IMG/VR virus record: IMGVR_UViG_3300047560_000898 | Span: 1 to 29,992 of that record | Length of the DNA: 29,992 nt | Direction: 5' to 3' (one strand) | DNA from: a virus | Part shown: positions 20,955-29,992 of the stretch, piece by piece | How the letters are laid out: each line of letters opens with the position of its first letter | Position numbering within the stretch: the stretch's first letter is position 1 | Notes under the pieces: generated by a model | Seen by the model: the letters and a program-made list of their open reading frames with translations, nothing else | What the model was told of the DNA's origin: nothing | Database searches by the model: none | Program-made: the position numbers and the translations under genes

Positions 20955-22157
20955 ATGGCAGACAAAGTAGTTAAATCGGTAACTCAATTATCAGATGGTA
21001 ACGTAATTGTTACCTACACTGATTTGTCTACCAAGAAATTGTCTGCGCTCAAGGCAACTAATGAGATTGCACAAGCAAAGTTGGCTGGTGCTTACGTACA
21101 AGGAGATAAGACACCAGGCTCTGGTTCAGCATTTGGAACTAATCCTCAAAATGGTGGAGACACCAATAGCACAACTCCTGTAGTAACCAGCGATAACCTC
21201 ACAGCCTATTATCAGCAAGCGTTGTCATCTAAGGCAAATGGATATGCAAAGATTCGTTCAGCACTTCTTGGTGCTGGCCTTATTAGCAAGGGAACTAAAA
21301 GTCTAAGTTCTGTACAGAATGCTTGGCTATCTGTACTTCAGGGTGCTTCTGCAGATGGCACAGACCCATTCTCATACATTGCTAATATCAAGCGTCAAGG
21401 TGCTGGACTAGACCAGACAGCTGCTCAACAGAATAAGCCTTACTCACAGATTACAGTCTGGGATCCTACTAAGACTAAAGATTACATCACACAACTTAGC
21501 CTAGATATTCTTAAGCGTGAACCTACGCCAGAAGAACTCACATCTTTACAGTCACAACTGGCTGCAGCACAGAAGAAAAATCCTCTTAACACCGTCTATA
21601 AGACTGACCCTAAGACTGGTAAGACAACAGCCACTCAAACAGGTGGACTTGATGAACAGCAATTTATTACAGATGTTCTCAAGAAATCTCCTGAGTACAC
21701 TAAGGTAAAAGAGGCTGCAACTACTGGTGCTTTACAGGAAGTTCAGTCTGCTGCAAGAGCAAACGGAATTGTCCTTACACCAGAAGATGCTGCAGTTTAC
21801 GCAGAGCGTGTACGTAATGGTGAGAAGATTGATACTATTGCTTCAACATTTCGCAAGATTGCTGCTATCTCACAGCCTAAAGCAGTCCAAGAATTGCTCA
21901 ACTCTGGTACAGACTTGGCTACTATTTATCAGCCATACAAGGCTGCTATGGCAACAACGCTTGAACTTAATCCTAATGCTATTGACTTAACAGATCCTGC
22001 ACTTGCTAACGCAATTACTGGCGATAAGACTATGACTACATACGAATTCCAGCGAGCGCTCCGTAAGGATGATCGTTGGCAGTACACAAATAATGCACGT
22101 TCAGAAGCAGCCAATGTGGCAACACAGGTGCTTAAAGACTTTGGATTTATGGGGTAA
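20955..22157 (+). CDS. Putative internal virion structural protein (400 aa)
   Basis: It starts one base after the preceding gene. The N-terminus is a small beta domain (SVTQLSDGNVIVTYTDLSTK), followed by a Gly/Ser/Thr-rich linker (about 50-80). Next are helices, including SSVQNAWLSVLQGA and a segment DILKREPTPEELTSLQSQL that looks like a repeat unit seen in environmental phage structural proteins. It ends KDFGFMG. It probably assembles with the 1476-aa protein and the next product in the capsid interior. The function is inferred from location. Confidence 0.68.
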   Translation: MADKVVKSVTQLSDGNVIVTYTDLSTKKLSALKATNEIAQAKLAGAYVQGDKTPGSGSAFGTNPQNGGDTNSTTPVVTSDNLTAYYQQALSSKANGYAKIRSALLGAGLISKGTKSLSSVQNAWLSVLQGASADGTDPFSYIANIKRQGAGLDQTAAQQNKPYSQITVWDPTKTKDYITQLSLDILKREPTPEELTSLQSQLAAAQKKNPLNTVYKTDPKTGKTTATQTGGLDEQQFITDVLKKSPEYTKVKEAATTGALQEVQSAARANGIVLTPEDAAVYAERVRNGEKIDTIASTFRKIAAISQPKAVQELLNSGTDLATIYQPYKAAMATTLELNPNAIDLTDPALANAITGDKTMTTYEFQRALRKDDRWQYTNNARSEAANVATQVLKDFGFMG

Positions 22158-22159
22158 CA

Positions 22160-23341
22160 ATGGCTATCGCACCTGACGAAGATTTAACTCCAGCAGAAGC
22201 ACGTGCTGCCACCGCAGCTGCTCGTAAAGCAGCAGCCGATGCAAATGCAGCAGAAGAAGCTGCAAGAATTGCAGATTCAGATGCACGCCTTAGAGCACGC
22301 ATTCCATCATCACCAAATTTTGTAGCACCTGAAGGTGCTCCTACTCTTACTGCAACTACAACTGCAACTACAACTGCTACATCTGCTCCAAAAACAACAT
22401 CAACTTTACCTACAGTAGTACAGCCTACTGTTACAGATACAACAGCGGCAGATCTTCTTAAGCAACAGCAACAGGCAGAACGCGTTAGTGCATTTAACAT
22501 TCTTAAAGAACAATTTAGCCAGTATGGTCTTGGTTCACTTGTAGATAACATTAAGAATCTTCTAACTGATGGAACTCCAGCATCTGAATTTGCTCTTAAG
22601 TTACAACAGACTCCTGAATATCAGAAGCGTTTTGCGGCTAATGCTGACCGTATCAAGGCTGGGTTGTCAGCTTTAACTCCAGCCCAGTATATTGCACTTG
22701 AAGACCAGTACCAAAATGTTATGCGTAACTATGGACTACCAACATCTTATTATTCTAAAGACGATATTGGCACACAGCAAGGTTTTCAAAAACTCCTTGC
22801 CAGCGATGTATCAGCAGCAGAACTAGAAGACCGTATTGCTACAGCACAACAACGCGTACTCAATACAAACCCAGAAGTTCTTAAAGCGCTTAAACAATTC
22901 TATCCAGACCTTAACAATGCTGACATCCTTGCTTACACTCTTGACCCTGCAAACGCTTTGACTAATATCAAGCGTAAAGTCAGCGCAGCTGAGATTGGTG
23001 GAGCAGCACTTGCTCAAGGCCTACAGGCTCAGGGCGGTACAGCAGAATCTCTAGCAGGCCAAGGCATTACTAAGGCTCAGGCACAGCAGGGTTACACAGA
23101 GATTGCTGGAATGTTGCCACGTGCTTCGCAACTATCTGATATCTACGGACAAGGTCCTTACAATCAGCAGACTGCAGAAGCAGAAGTATTTAATACAGCA
23201 GGTGCAGCGGAAGCTGCAGCAAAGCGTAGAAAACTTACCGAACTTGAGAAGGCACAATTTGGTGGCTCATCAGGAGTAGGTGCACTAGGACGCGATAAAG
23301 CGGCCTATGGATTAACACAAGGTCAAGCTGGCCTGTACTAA
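22160..23341 (+). CDS. Putative internal virion structural protein (393 aa)
   Basis: GGGG lies about six bases before ATG 22160. The first 45 residues are a highly Ala-rich helix (AEARAATAAARKAAADANAA), then a Thr/Ala/Pro linker with repeated T-A-T-T. The remaining 270 residues are helical (FNILKEQFSQYGLGSLVDNI, ALKQFYPDLNNADILAYTL). The tail is Gln/Ala/Gly-rich. The layout (disordered linker then helical domain) matches the previous gene, suggesting a shared origin. The role is probably in the internal core. Confidence 0.65.
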   Translation: MAIAPDEDLTPAEARAATAAARKAAADANAAEEAARIADSDARLRARIPSSPNFVAPEGAPTLTATTTATTTATSAPKTTSTLPTVVQPTVTDTTAADLLKQQQQAERVSAFNILKEQFSQYGLGSLVDNIKNLLTDGTPASEFALKLQQTPEYQKRFAANADRIKAGLSALTPAQYIALEDQYQNVMRNYGLPTSYYSKDDIGTQQGFQKLLASDVSAAELEDRIATAQQRVLNTNPEVLKALKQFYPDLNNADILAYTLDPANALTNIKRKVSAAEIGGAALAQGLQAQGGTAESLAGQGITKAQAQQGYTEIAGMLPRASQLSDIYGQGPYNQQTAEAEVFNTAGAAEAAAKRRKLTELEKAQFGGSSGVGALGRDKAAYGLTQGQAGLY

Positions 23342-23351
23342 ATAAAGCCTG

Positions 23352-23375
23352 CCACTAGAACGACCGGCCTAGTGG
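23352..23375 (+). terminator. Hairpin between internal virion and scaffold genes
   Basis: CCACTAG (23352-23358) pairs perfectly with CTAGTGG (23369-23375) around a 10-base loop. It stands in the 125-base gap upstream of the scaffold gene. With no T-run it is more likely an RNA-processing or attenuation site that sets capsid gene expression apart from the upstream genes. Confidence 0.4.
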
Positions 23376-23466
23376 AGTGACAACAACACCGGTAGCAAGA
23401 GCCATACTGGAGATCCCCAGAACTGTGTGAGGCTTGCGACTAACTACAATGAATGGGAGATGGACT

Positions 23467-23943
23467 ATGTCCAATTTCGAGTACGAGGACGACGAAGATG
23501 ACTTCACTACACCAGTAGCGGATTCAGGTAATGATCTCGTCAAACAACTGCGTAAAGCAGCAAAGCAGAAGGATAAAGAACTAGCTGAGCTTCGTGCCCA
23601 GTTTGAGAATGTATCCAAAGCACAACGTGAACGAAACATTAAAGATGTTCTCGAATCTCGCGGGGTGAATAGCAAGATTGCTAAATTCATTCCATCGGAC
23701 TTAGACCCAACTGAGGAGTCTTTGTCTAAGTGGCTTGACGATAACGGAGACGTTTTCGGATTTCAAGCTACTGATTCTAACCAGCCTGTTGTCGACCCAG
23801 CTACTGCGGCGGCCTACAAGAAGATGAATAGTGTTACTGAGCAAGGGCTAACGCCTGATTCTCACGATGACATTATGCGTCGTCTTATGAGTGCCAATAC
23901 CAAAGAAGAGCTGGACGAAGTTATTCGACAGTCTGGACTCTAA
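23467..23943 (+). CDS. Capsid scaffolding protein
   Basis: ATG 23467 has GGGAG seven bases upstream; the TTG at 23434 is not supported. The 158-residue product has the usual scaffold architecture: an acidic N-terminus (NFEYEDDEDDF), a charged coiled coil (VKQLRKAAKQKDKELAELRA, about 26-50), then a helical middle and a C-terminal helical end (MRRLMSANTKEELDEVIRQS) that would bind the capsid protein. It sits directly before the major capsid gene. No protease motif is seen. Confidence 0.8.
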   Translation: MSNFEYEDDEDDFTTPVADSGNDLVKQLRKAAKQKDKELAELRAQFENVSKAQRERNIKDVLESRGVNSKIAKFIPSDLDPTEESLSKWLDDNGDVFGFQATDSNQPVVDPATAAAYKKMNSVTEQGLTPDSHDDIMRRLMSANTKEELDEVIRQSGL

Positions 23944-23968
23944 CCAACCTAACGAAAGGCAAACCTAA

Positions 23969-24916
23969 ATGGCAGGAAACGTCCCTTATGGTTCGCTGAC
24001 TAGCACATCATCCATTAGCAACCTCGTCCAAACAGCGTATGACCAATACGTTCGTATGGCACTTCGTAGCATTCCAGTAATGCGCGCTCTTGCAGATGTT
24101 AAGCCAGTTCAGCAGGCAATGCCAGGTTCATCAGTTGTATTCTCAATCTACTCAGACCTCGCTCAGGCGACAACGACTTTGACAGAATCTTCTGACGTAT
24201 CTTCTATTGCTCTTGGTAACCCAAACCAGATCACAGTAACATTGAACGAATACGGTTCAGCAGTTACAACAACTAAGAAGTTGAACCTCACTTCTTTCAA
24301 CGATGTTGACACAGCTCTTGCTGACATCATCGCTTACAACGCTGCAGACTCTATCGATGCTGTCGTTGCTTCAGTCCTCACAGGCGCAGGCAACACAAAC
24401 ATCATCTACGGTGGAAACGCAACAACAACTAACACAATCGACTCATCAGACACAATGACTGTTGCAGCGATTCGTAAGGCTGTAACAGAACTTCGCACAA
24501 ACAAGGCTTTGCCTCGTATTGGTGAACTCTACGCAGCTTACCTCCACCCACGTCAGACAGCCGACCTTCGTGCTGAAACTGGTACTGGTGGATTCCAGGC
24601 ACTCACACAGTACGTAGACCGCACACCATTCGTGGCTGGCGCAGTCGGCGTTCTTGAAGGTGCATTCGTTGTTGAAACACCTCGTGTTCCATACGCAGCG
24701 AACACAAACTCACCAGCAGTGAACGTCTACAAGGCAATCATTGCAGGTCGTGAAGCACTCGCAGAAGCTCAGGGACAGGACATCTCAACAGTTGTCGGTC
24801 CTCAGATCGATGCGCTCCGTCGTTACCACACCATCGGTTGGTACTACTTCGGTGGCTTCAACATCCTTCGTACAGCGGCTCTTTACCAGATCCAGACTGC
24901 AGCGACAAACGGATAA
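23969..24916 (+). CDS. Major capsid protein (N4-gp56-like, HK97 fold)
   Basis: GAAAGG lies nine bases before ATG 23969. The 315-residue product matches the N4-gp56 capsid pattern: an N-terminal arm (SSISNLVQTAYDQYVRMALR), the E-loop region (QQAMPGSSVVFSIYSDLAQA), the helical spine (VDTALADIIAYNAADSIDAV), then AYLHPRQTADLRAETG and an A-domain end (GWYYFGGFNILR). It shows no visible propeptide. Hundreds of copies would form the icosahedral shell. A strong hairpin follows the stop. Confidence 0.9.
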   Translation: MAGNVPYGSLTSTSSISNLVQTAYDQYVRMALRSIPVMRALADVKPVQQAMPGSSVVFSIYSDLAQATTTLTESSDVSSIALGNPNQITVTLNEYGSAVTTTKKLNLTSFNDVDTALADIIAYNAADSIDAVVASVLTGAGNTNIIYGGNATTTNTIDSSDTMTVAAIRKAVTELRTNKALPRIGELYAAYLHPRQTADLRAETGTGGFQALTQYVDRTPFVAGAVGVLEGAFVVETPRVPYAANTNSPAVNVYKAIIAGREALAEAQGQDISTVVGPQIDALRRYHTIGWYYFGGFNILRTAALYQIQTAATNG

Positions 24917-24937
24917 TCATTTAGTTGATTGACGGGT

Positions 24938-24959
24938 GGGGCCAGGGCAACCTGGCCTC
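24938..24959 (+). terminator. GNRA-tetraloop hairpin after the capsid gene
   Basis: GGCCAGG (24940-24946) and CCTGGCC (24951-24957) close a GCAA tetraloop (24947-24950). A G-T and a G-C pair extend the stem to nine. It is very stable but lacks a T-run, so it probably protects the abundant capsid mRNA or partly ends transcription before the connector genes. Confidence 0.5.
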
Positions 24960-24985
24960 ATCAGTAAGTTCACTAAGGAGAACTA

Positions 24986-25312
24986 ATGGCATATATGGCA
25001 ACAACTCCGTGGGAGTACCAGACCTGGGGAGCAAACAAACCTTGGCCTGATAAGTACACACGCCTATCACAAAAGGCAATCACAGGTGGTACTCAGACTG
25101 GGCCAACTAACCCATTCCTTACTGATATTGCACGTGGTGTAACACTTATTTACATCAATGGAATTATTGAACAAACTATGTATCCATATCAGAACACTCT
25201 GGCGGATGCAGACTGGTACATCTTGGGTGGGCATACACAAGAAATAACAGATGAGCAGGCAGCAATTCTAATTGCTTTCGGCTATGGAGACTACGTGGAG
25301 CCTATTATATGA
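24986..25312 (+). CDS. Virion protein of unknown type (possible head-completion/connector), 108 aa
   Basis: AAGGAG lies six bases before ATG 24986. The protein is aromatic and proline-rich at the start (TTPWEYQTWGANKPWPDKYT), has a beta strand pair (GVTLIYINGIIEQTM), and ends with YILGGHTQEITDEQAAILIA. Its place after the capsid and its length fit a head-tail connector or a decoration protein. The stop overlaps the next start (ATGA). Confidence 0.6.
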   Translation: MAYMATTPWEYQTWGANKPWPDKYTRLSQKAITGGTQTGPTNPFLTDIARGVTLIYINGIIEQTMYPYQNTLADADWYILGGHTQEITDEQAAILIAFGYGDYVEPII

Positions 25313-25563
25313 AACATTGGGAACATCACCCTGAACCAGTAGATACTTGCTTTGGTTGCAAAGCGCTAGGTCTGCAATTTGATTTAGGTGCAGCCAAGTC
25401 TAACGGTGTACCTCACGCTAAAGAACACGACAAAGAACTAGGTTCTTACTATGACGCAATCCGTCAGGGTATTGAACCAGTATCAACTAAGCAAAAAGAT
25501 ATTGATGCAGCAGTCCGACTATCTAACGATATGGGAACTGCATTCAACGGTAACGCAATCTAA
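25309..25563 (+). CDS. Small protein with CxxC zinc-like motif, 84 aa
   Basis: ATGA overlap with the gene before. Near the N-terminus there are HH, then D-T-C-F-G-C-K-A (residues 12-19), the C-x2-C knuckle, and later HAKEHDKE; together these could bind zinc. The second half is helical (GSYYDAIRQGIEPVSTKQKD). Small proteins opening with this cysteine pair recur among actinobacterial phage structural genes, without known function. Confidence 0.65.
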   Translation: MKHWEHHPEPVDTCFGCKALGLQFDLGAAKSNGVPHAKEHDKELGSYYDAIRQGIEPVSTKQKDIDAAVRLSNDMGTAFNGNAI

Positions 25564-25575
25564 CAAGGAGCAAGA

Positions 25576-25740
25576 ATGAATACAGACAAGGGAACAGCTG
25601 CTGAGTCTACTAATGACAAAGGCTATGGAATGGGATCCACTAAAGGTATTCCTGCTTCTATGCCAGCAGGCGGTCAGACAGCAATGACAAAGGGAAACTC
25701 TGCAAAGTTTTCTGCAGGTAAGAAAAGCGTAGGTAAGTAA
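25576..25740 (+). CDS. Small disordered basic protein, 54 aa
   Basis: AAGGAG lies about six bases before ATG 25576. The product is Gly/Lys/Ser/Thr/Met-rich with no hydrophobic core (KGYGMGSTKGIPASMPAGGQ), ending KKSVGK. It resembles the 45-aa protein at 15724-15861 in composition. Confidence 0.58.
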   Translation: MNTDKGTAAESTNDKGYGMGSTKGIPASMPAGGQTAMTKGNSAKFSAGKKSVGK

Positions 25741-25742
25741 TA

Positions 25743-25853
25743 ATGTGTGCGAATTGCGGTTGCGGATATGCAACATACGATGACCTTGAGACGGGTGCTC
25801 CGGCAAACGAAATGGGATACACAAACGAACTTACAGAAAAGAGTGAAGCATAA
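25743..25853 (+). CDS. Very small CxxCxC protein, 36 aa
   Basis: The start is two bases after the previous stop. The product opens M-C-A-N-C-G-C-G, a compact metal-binding knuckle, followed by an acidic tail. Very small proteins with this opening recur in actinobacterial phages. The stop overlaps the next start as TAATG, which supports translation. Confidence 0.5.
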   Translation: MCANCGCGYATYDDLETGAPANEMGYTNELTEKSEA

Positions 25854-26038
25854 TGGCAGCGAAGAAAGCTCATCCAGGATTCAAGGCAGTAGCAAAGAAA
25901 GTTGCTGCGAAGCAAGGTGTCTCAATGGAGCGTGCCGGTGCGATAGTTGCTGCGGGTGCTCGGAAAGCCTCGAAGGCAGCAGTTAAGGCTAACCCAAACC
26001 TTAAGAAGGTTTCTGGTATGAAGAAGAAGATGGGCTAA
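25853..26038 (+). CDS. Lysine/alanine-rich basic protein, 61 aa
   Basis: It starts in a TAATG junction. The product is strongly basic (KKAHPGFKAVAKKVAAKQGV, then ARKASKAAVKANPNLKKV) with a central helix (SMERAGAIVAAGARKA). It has the look of a histone-like or DNA-condensing peptide. The form K-K-A-H-P-G-F-K is found in small phage proteins of unknown function. Its stop and the next start share bases. Confidence 0.65.
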   Translation: MAAKKAHPGFKAVAKKVAAKQGVSMERAGAIVAAGARKASKAAVKANPNLKKVSGMKKKMG

Positions 26039-26223
26039 TGGCTCGTCAGCTTTACACTGAAAAGGGTGACGCTAAGGTAGATAAGAAGTTAACCAAAAAG
26101 TTAACTCCTGCCCAGAAAAAAGCCTTTGAAGCGCAAGACAAGAAACACAAGAAGGTTAAGTATCAAGATCAAGATACTAAAATCGATAAGCAGATTATCA
26201 AGAAGATAACAAAAAAGAAGTGA
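26038..26223 (+). CDS. Lysine-rich basic protein, 61 aa
   Basis: ATG 26038 overlaps the previous stop (TAATG). More than a third of residues are Lys (DKKLTKKLTPAQKKAFEAQD, ending IIKKITKKK). It has no hydrophobic core, so it should be extended in solution and condense on nucleic acid or a negatively charged surface. With the preceding gene it forms a pair of basic proteins in the virion block, possibly packed with the DNA. Confidence 0.62.
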   Translation: MARQLYTEKGDAKVDKKLTKKLTPAQKKAFEAQDKKHKKVKYQDQDTKIDKQIIKKITKKK

Positions 26224-26231
26224 GGTAGTAG

Positions 26232-26518
26232 GTGTCATACGGTACTCCAGGGTCAACGCTTAACGACGAGTTAAATCGTCTTGCAAACGGTGGCACCTAC
26301 CCTCCTATTTCTAGTTACCTAGACCAGGGTGCAGCAGCACAGGCTTGGGCTGCAGCCAAGTCAGTAACACTTAATGGAGTTACAGACGTAGTAGGTACTA
26401 TCAACTACATCGGTGGTATTACTACTCGTGCAACTATGCTTGACATTGCTGGTATCTGTAACTACATCGCTGGTACTTCAGGACTAGAACCCGCAGCTGC
26501 GCTGCGTGAGGTGGCTAA

Positions 26519-26522
<4 letters not shown>
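26232..26522 (+). CDS. Virion protein, possible connector/adaptor, 96 aa
   Basis: It starts with GTG 26232 behind GAGGTAG. The product has NDELNRLANGGTYPPISSYL then GAAAQAWAAAKSVTLNGVTD and alternating strand-loop segments (VVGTINYIGGITTRATMLDI). The repeated N-Y-I-(G/A)-G-(I/T) phrase occurs twice (about 58 and 77), a sign of an internal repeat. Location and composition suit a tail-side structural protein. Confidence 0.62.
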
Positions 26523-27714
<1,192 letters not shown>

Positions 27715-27727
27715 TACTTATCACCTT

Positions 27728-28309
27728 ATGAAGGTAAATGAGTATTTTGACCGAGTTGTCGTAATTAACTTAGACAGACGAAAAGATCGTATGGAGAAGT
27801 TAGGCGCTCAGTTAGATGAACTAGGTATCCAGTATGAGCGCTTCAGCGCTATTGATGGTAAGGCTGAAGGCATTGCCCCAATGGAAGCTGGCAAGTTAAG
27901 TCATTTGAAAGTAATACAAGAACTTAACGGGGAAAAGGTTCTCATCCTAGAAGATGATGCTTGCTTCGTTGATGGGTTCCAAGAACGCTTTGATGCTGAG
28001 ATGGATACACTGCCTGAAGATTGGGATGTGTTCTATCTTGGAGTATTGCTTCCTAGATTTACAGGCAAGCTAATACAAGTAAATGAGAATTGGCATAAGC
28101 AAGTAATGTCTAATGGGATGCAGGCTTACTGCGTTAATCCTAAGAAGGCAGAGTACTTTGCCAAAGAGGTTGAAGAGTACGAAGGTTACATAGATGTCTG
28201 CTTCAGAATACTGGCAGATAGAACTAACGCCTATGCACTGCAACCAAACCTAGTAACACAATTCCCCTCATACTCAGATTTACGCGAGCGAGAGGTAGAT
28301 GACTTTTGA
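27728..28309 (+). CDS. Glycosyltransferase family 25 (LPS/collagen-type galactosyltransferase-like)
   Basis: ATG 27728 begins 13 bases after the collagen stop, without an obvious ribosome binding site; a longer open frame inside the collagen repeats is spurious. The 193-residue product opens with the GT25 start VVVINLDRRKDRMEKL and has a FSAIDG turn, LSHLKVIQ (in place of the usual G-C-x-x-S-H), VLILEDDACF (the acidic metal/sugar site), WDVFYLG, and AYCVNPKKAEYF near the end. GT25 enzymes add galactose or other sugars to LPS, and in animals to collagen. Its position next to a collagen-like protein suggests the phage fibre as a target. Confidence 0.87.
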   Translation: MKVNEYFDRVVVINLDRRKDRMEKLGAQLDELGIQYERFSAIDGKAEGIAPMEAGKLSHLKVIQELNGEKVLILEDDACFVDGFQERFDAEMDTLPEDWDVFYLGVLLPRFTGKLIQVNENWHKQVMSNGMQAYCVNPKKAEYFAKEVEEYEGYIDVCFRILADRTNAYALQPNLVTQFPSYSDLREREVDDF

Positions 28310-29394
28310 AAGTAGCCGTATACACAATCTGTAAGAATGAGGAAAAGTATGTCCAGCGCTGGTATGAATCTACCAGAGATGCCGACTACCACATCCTCAC
28401 AGATACAGGATCAACAGACGGTACCGTTGAACTCGCTAGAAGTCTTGGTATCACTGTTAACGAGATTACTCTCAAGCCCTTTAGGTTTGATGACGCGAGA
28501 AATGCGTCGCTAATAGCAGTACCAACTGATGTTGATTACTGCATAGCGTTAGACGTAGATGAGATTTGTGCACCAGGCTGGCGTGAAGCGCTACAGGTAG
28601 CATACGACAAAGGTATCGATAGACCAACCTATCGTCGTATCGAAGCGTTTAATGAAGACGGTTCACCGCTTACAGAGTTTAATGGCTTTAAGGTACACCG
28701 TCGCTTTGGTATCAGATGGCACTACCCGATTCACGAGGTACTGGACTGGTACTCAACTGAAGAAGAAAAGTCTGAGTTCATCGAAGGCTTTGAGATTCAC
28801 CATCACCAGAACAAGGAAACATCTAGAGCGCAGTATCTACCGCTACTAGAGATGGCAGTTAAAGAAAAGCCAGACGCTAGAAACTTGTACTACCTAGGAC
28901 GAGAGTTGTCCTACTACAAGGAGTATGAGCGAAGCAAAGAGATGTTGCTGAAGTATCTTGAAATATCTATTTTTAAGCAGGAGCGCAGTTCAGCTTGTCG
29001 CATCCTAGGTATCGTCGATCCTAAGAATGCAGAAGAGTGGTTCACCCGTGCTACAGAAGAATGGGAAAGCCGTGAGTCTTTCTTAGCACTGGCTAACTAT
29101 TACTACCTCCGCAAGGAGTGGGATGAGTGCCACCTTGTAGCAAAGACTGCGCTGCAGTTTGACAAGAAGCCTATGGAATTTCTAGTAGAAGCCTGGGCGT
29201 GGGGCCATATGGCAGAAGACTTAGTTGCAGTAAGTGCGTGGCAACTAGGAGATTACAAGACAGCACTACATCACGGCCTAAAGGCGTTAGCACTAGCGCC
29301 TGATAATGAAAGATTGCAAAGCAATGTTCGATTCTATGAAAGTAAGGTAAGCGATGCCAACGTTCAGTCAGATGACGTCAGAGGTACAGAGTAA
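28306..29394 (+). CDS. Glycosyltransferase family 2 with C-terminal TPR-like region
   Basis: TTG 28306 overlaps the GT25 stop (TTGA). The GT-A domain (1-170) has VAVYTICKNEEKYV, TDTGSTDGTVELA and the D-x-D-like CIALDVDEI, followed by a typical acceptor loop (WHYPIHEVLDWY). Residues 185-355 are helical repeats (ARNLYYLGRELSYYKEYERS, DYKTALHHGLKALALAPDNE) of TPR type, a common fusion in glycosyltransferases that act on proteins. It is about 362 aa. With GT25 it would build a short glycan; the acceptor is unknown. Confidence 0.88.
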   Translation: MKVAVYTICKNEEKYVQRWYESTRDADYHILTDTGSTDGTVELARSLGITVNEITLKPFRFDDARNASLIAVPTDVDYCIALDVDEICAPGWREALQVAYDKGIDRPTYRRIEAFNEDGSPLTEFNGFKVHRRFGIRWHYPIHEVLDWYSTEEEKSEFIEGFEIHHHQNKETSRAQYLPLLEMAVKEKPDARNLYYLGRELSYYKEYERSKEMLLKYLEISIFKQERSSACRILGIVDPKNAEEWFTRATEEWESRESFLALANYYYLRKEWDECHLVAKTALQFDKKPMEFLVEAWAWGHMAEDLVAVSAWQLGDYKTALHHGLKALALAPDNERLQSNVRFYESKVSDANVQSDDVRGTE

Positions 29395-29992
29395 CCTACA
29401 GGGCTATTCCCTGCGCCAAGACCGCATTACGTGGGTGGCAACAGCAGGTGGCATTTCAGCTACCGACTTGAACATCAAGATTGGTTCGGCAGATAACCTT
29501 GCTAAAGGTATCGTGCAGATTGATAACGAACTTATCTGGGTCAACTCCTTTGACCGACAGAACCTAACTCTTAACGTAGCACCAGGCTTTGGCCGTGGCT
29601 ACCAAGGTACAACACCAAGCCCACACGCTGAGAATGCTCAGGTAATCCTTACACCTACATTCCCAATCACAATGATTCAGCAGGCTATCAACGACACCAT
29701 TAACTCACTCTATCCAAAGTTATTCCAAGTAGCGTCAACTACATTTACATTCAACGCAGCGCAGATTGCCTACGGTCTACCAGATGATGCACGAGATGTG
29801 CTCTATGGATCTTGGCAAACACCTGGTCCTTCTAAGGAATGGCTACCGATTAACCGTTGGCGTATCGACCGTATGGCAAACGTACCAGCATTTAATACTA
29901 CTAAGACTGTGAATATCTATGAAAAGATTGTCCCTGGTCGTACGGTCCAAATCTACTATTCCACTATCCCAAGTAACCTCACTAACTATAAC
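29354..29992 (+). CDS. Virion protein of unknown type, 3' end outside window
   Basis: ATG 29354 has TAAGG seven bases upstream and overlaps the GT2 gene by 41 bases. The frame is open to the window end (213 codons). The start (PTFSQMTSEVQSNLQGYSLR) is helical. A beta-rich domain follows: ITWVATAGGISATDLNIKIG, then VQIDNELIWVNSFDR, with a GFGRGYQGTTPSPHA loop and FPITMIQQAINDTINSLYPK. This looks like a tail or head-completion structural protein, not an enzyme. No family is recognised with certainty. Confidence 0.7.
   Translation, partial: MPTFSQMTSEVQSNLQGYSLRQDRITWVATAGGISATDLNIKIGSADNLAKGIVQIDNELIWVNSFDRQNLTLNVAPGFGRGYQGTTPSPHAENAQVILTPTFPITMIQQAINDTINSLYPKLFQVASTTFTFNAAQIAYGLPDDARDVLYGSWQTPGPSKEWLPINRWRIDRMANVPAFNTTKTVNIYEKIVPGRTVQIYYSTIPSNLTNYN

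Noticed and set aside
22147-22551. Leftward 134-codon frame opposite the Ala-rich virion protein
   Set aside because: Antisense of an Ala/Thr-rich coding stretch, which commonly stays open; no start signal and no leftward neighbours.

Overview
The window is a piece of a tailed double-stranded DNA phage genome. It is almost wall-to-wall coding and holds terminase, portal, scaffold, an N4-gp56-type major capsid protein, primase, helicase-like ATPase, nucleases and DNA methylase. No chromosomal housekeeping gene, rRNA, convincing tRNA or integrase is visible. A WhiB-family iron-sulfur protein at 600-866 points to an actinobacterial host, because WhiB is confined to Actinobacteria and their phages. 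The moderate base composition (not the very high GC of Streptomyces or Mycobacterium phages) would fit a lower-GC, perhaps aquatic, actinobacterium; that last step is inference.

Layout. (1) 1-6321, rightward: an early/replication block of about 20 tightly overlapping genes: zinc-finger proteins, WhiB, RecA/DnaB-like ATPase, a Holliday-junction-resolvase-like nuclease, a primase split into zinc-finger and TOPRIM genes, an Nmad1/DUF1599-like protein, a sigma-like factor, a second PD-(D/E)xK protein, an FmdB-like zinc ribbon and a SAM methyltransferase. It ends at a hairpin (6323-6353) that it shares with the converging block. (2) 6376-10882, leftward: about 19 mostly tiny genes joined by ATGA, GTGA, TAATG or TAAATG junctions. 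They end in a membrane-anchored lytic-transglycosylase-like protein and a small cytosine-C5 methyltransferase. Many lack recognisable families and may be host-takeover genes. (3) 10883-11716: an 834-base divergent control region with no credible gene. It has a candidate leftward promoter with an operator-like palindrome, two G-quadruplex motifs, four DnaA-box-like 9-mers at exact 12-base spacing in a two-forward/two-reverse array, an AT-rich stretch, a candidate rightward promoter, a strongly folded leader and a terminator-like hairpin. (4) 11717-29992, rightward: virion genes: terminase with an N-terminal HTH, portal, small proteins, three large putative internal virion proteins, scaffold, capsid, connector-like and lysine-rich small proteins, a BppU-like protein, a collagen-like Gly-X-Thr protein, a GT25 and a GT2 glycosyltransferase, and a virion protein cut by the window end.

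Most notable: a likely host-DnaA-dependent replication origin between the divergent operons; a lytic transglycosylase gene (7011-7442) whose every base is also coding in another frame for one of two neighbouring genes; a collagen-like fibre followed by a glycosyltransferase of the family that contains animal collagen galactosyltransferases; a promoter/structured-RNA/terminator unit in front of the terminase; and a small membrane protein gene interrupted by an in-frame amber codon. Many genes under 60 codons were found by reading start/stop overlaps and are listed.
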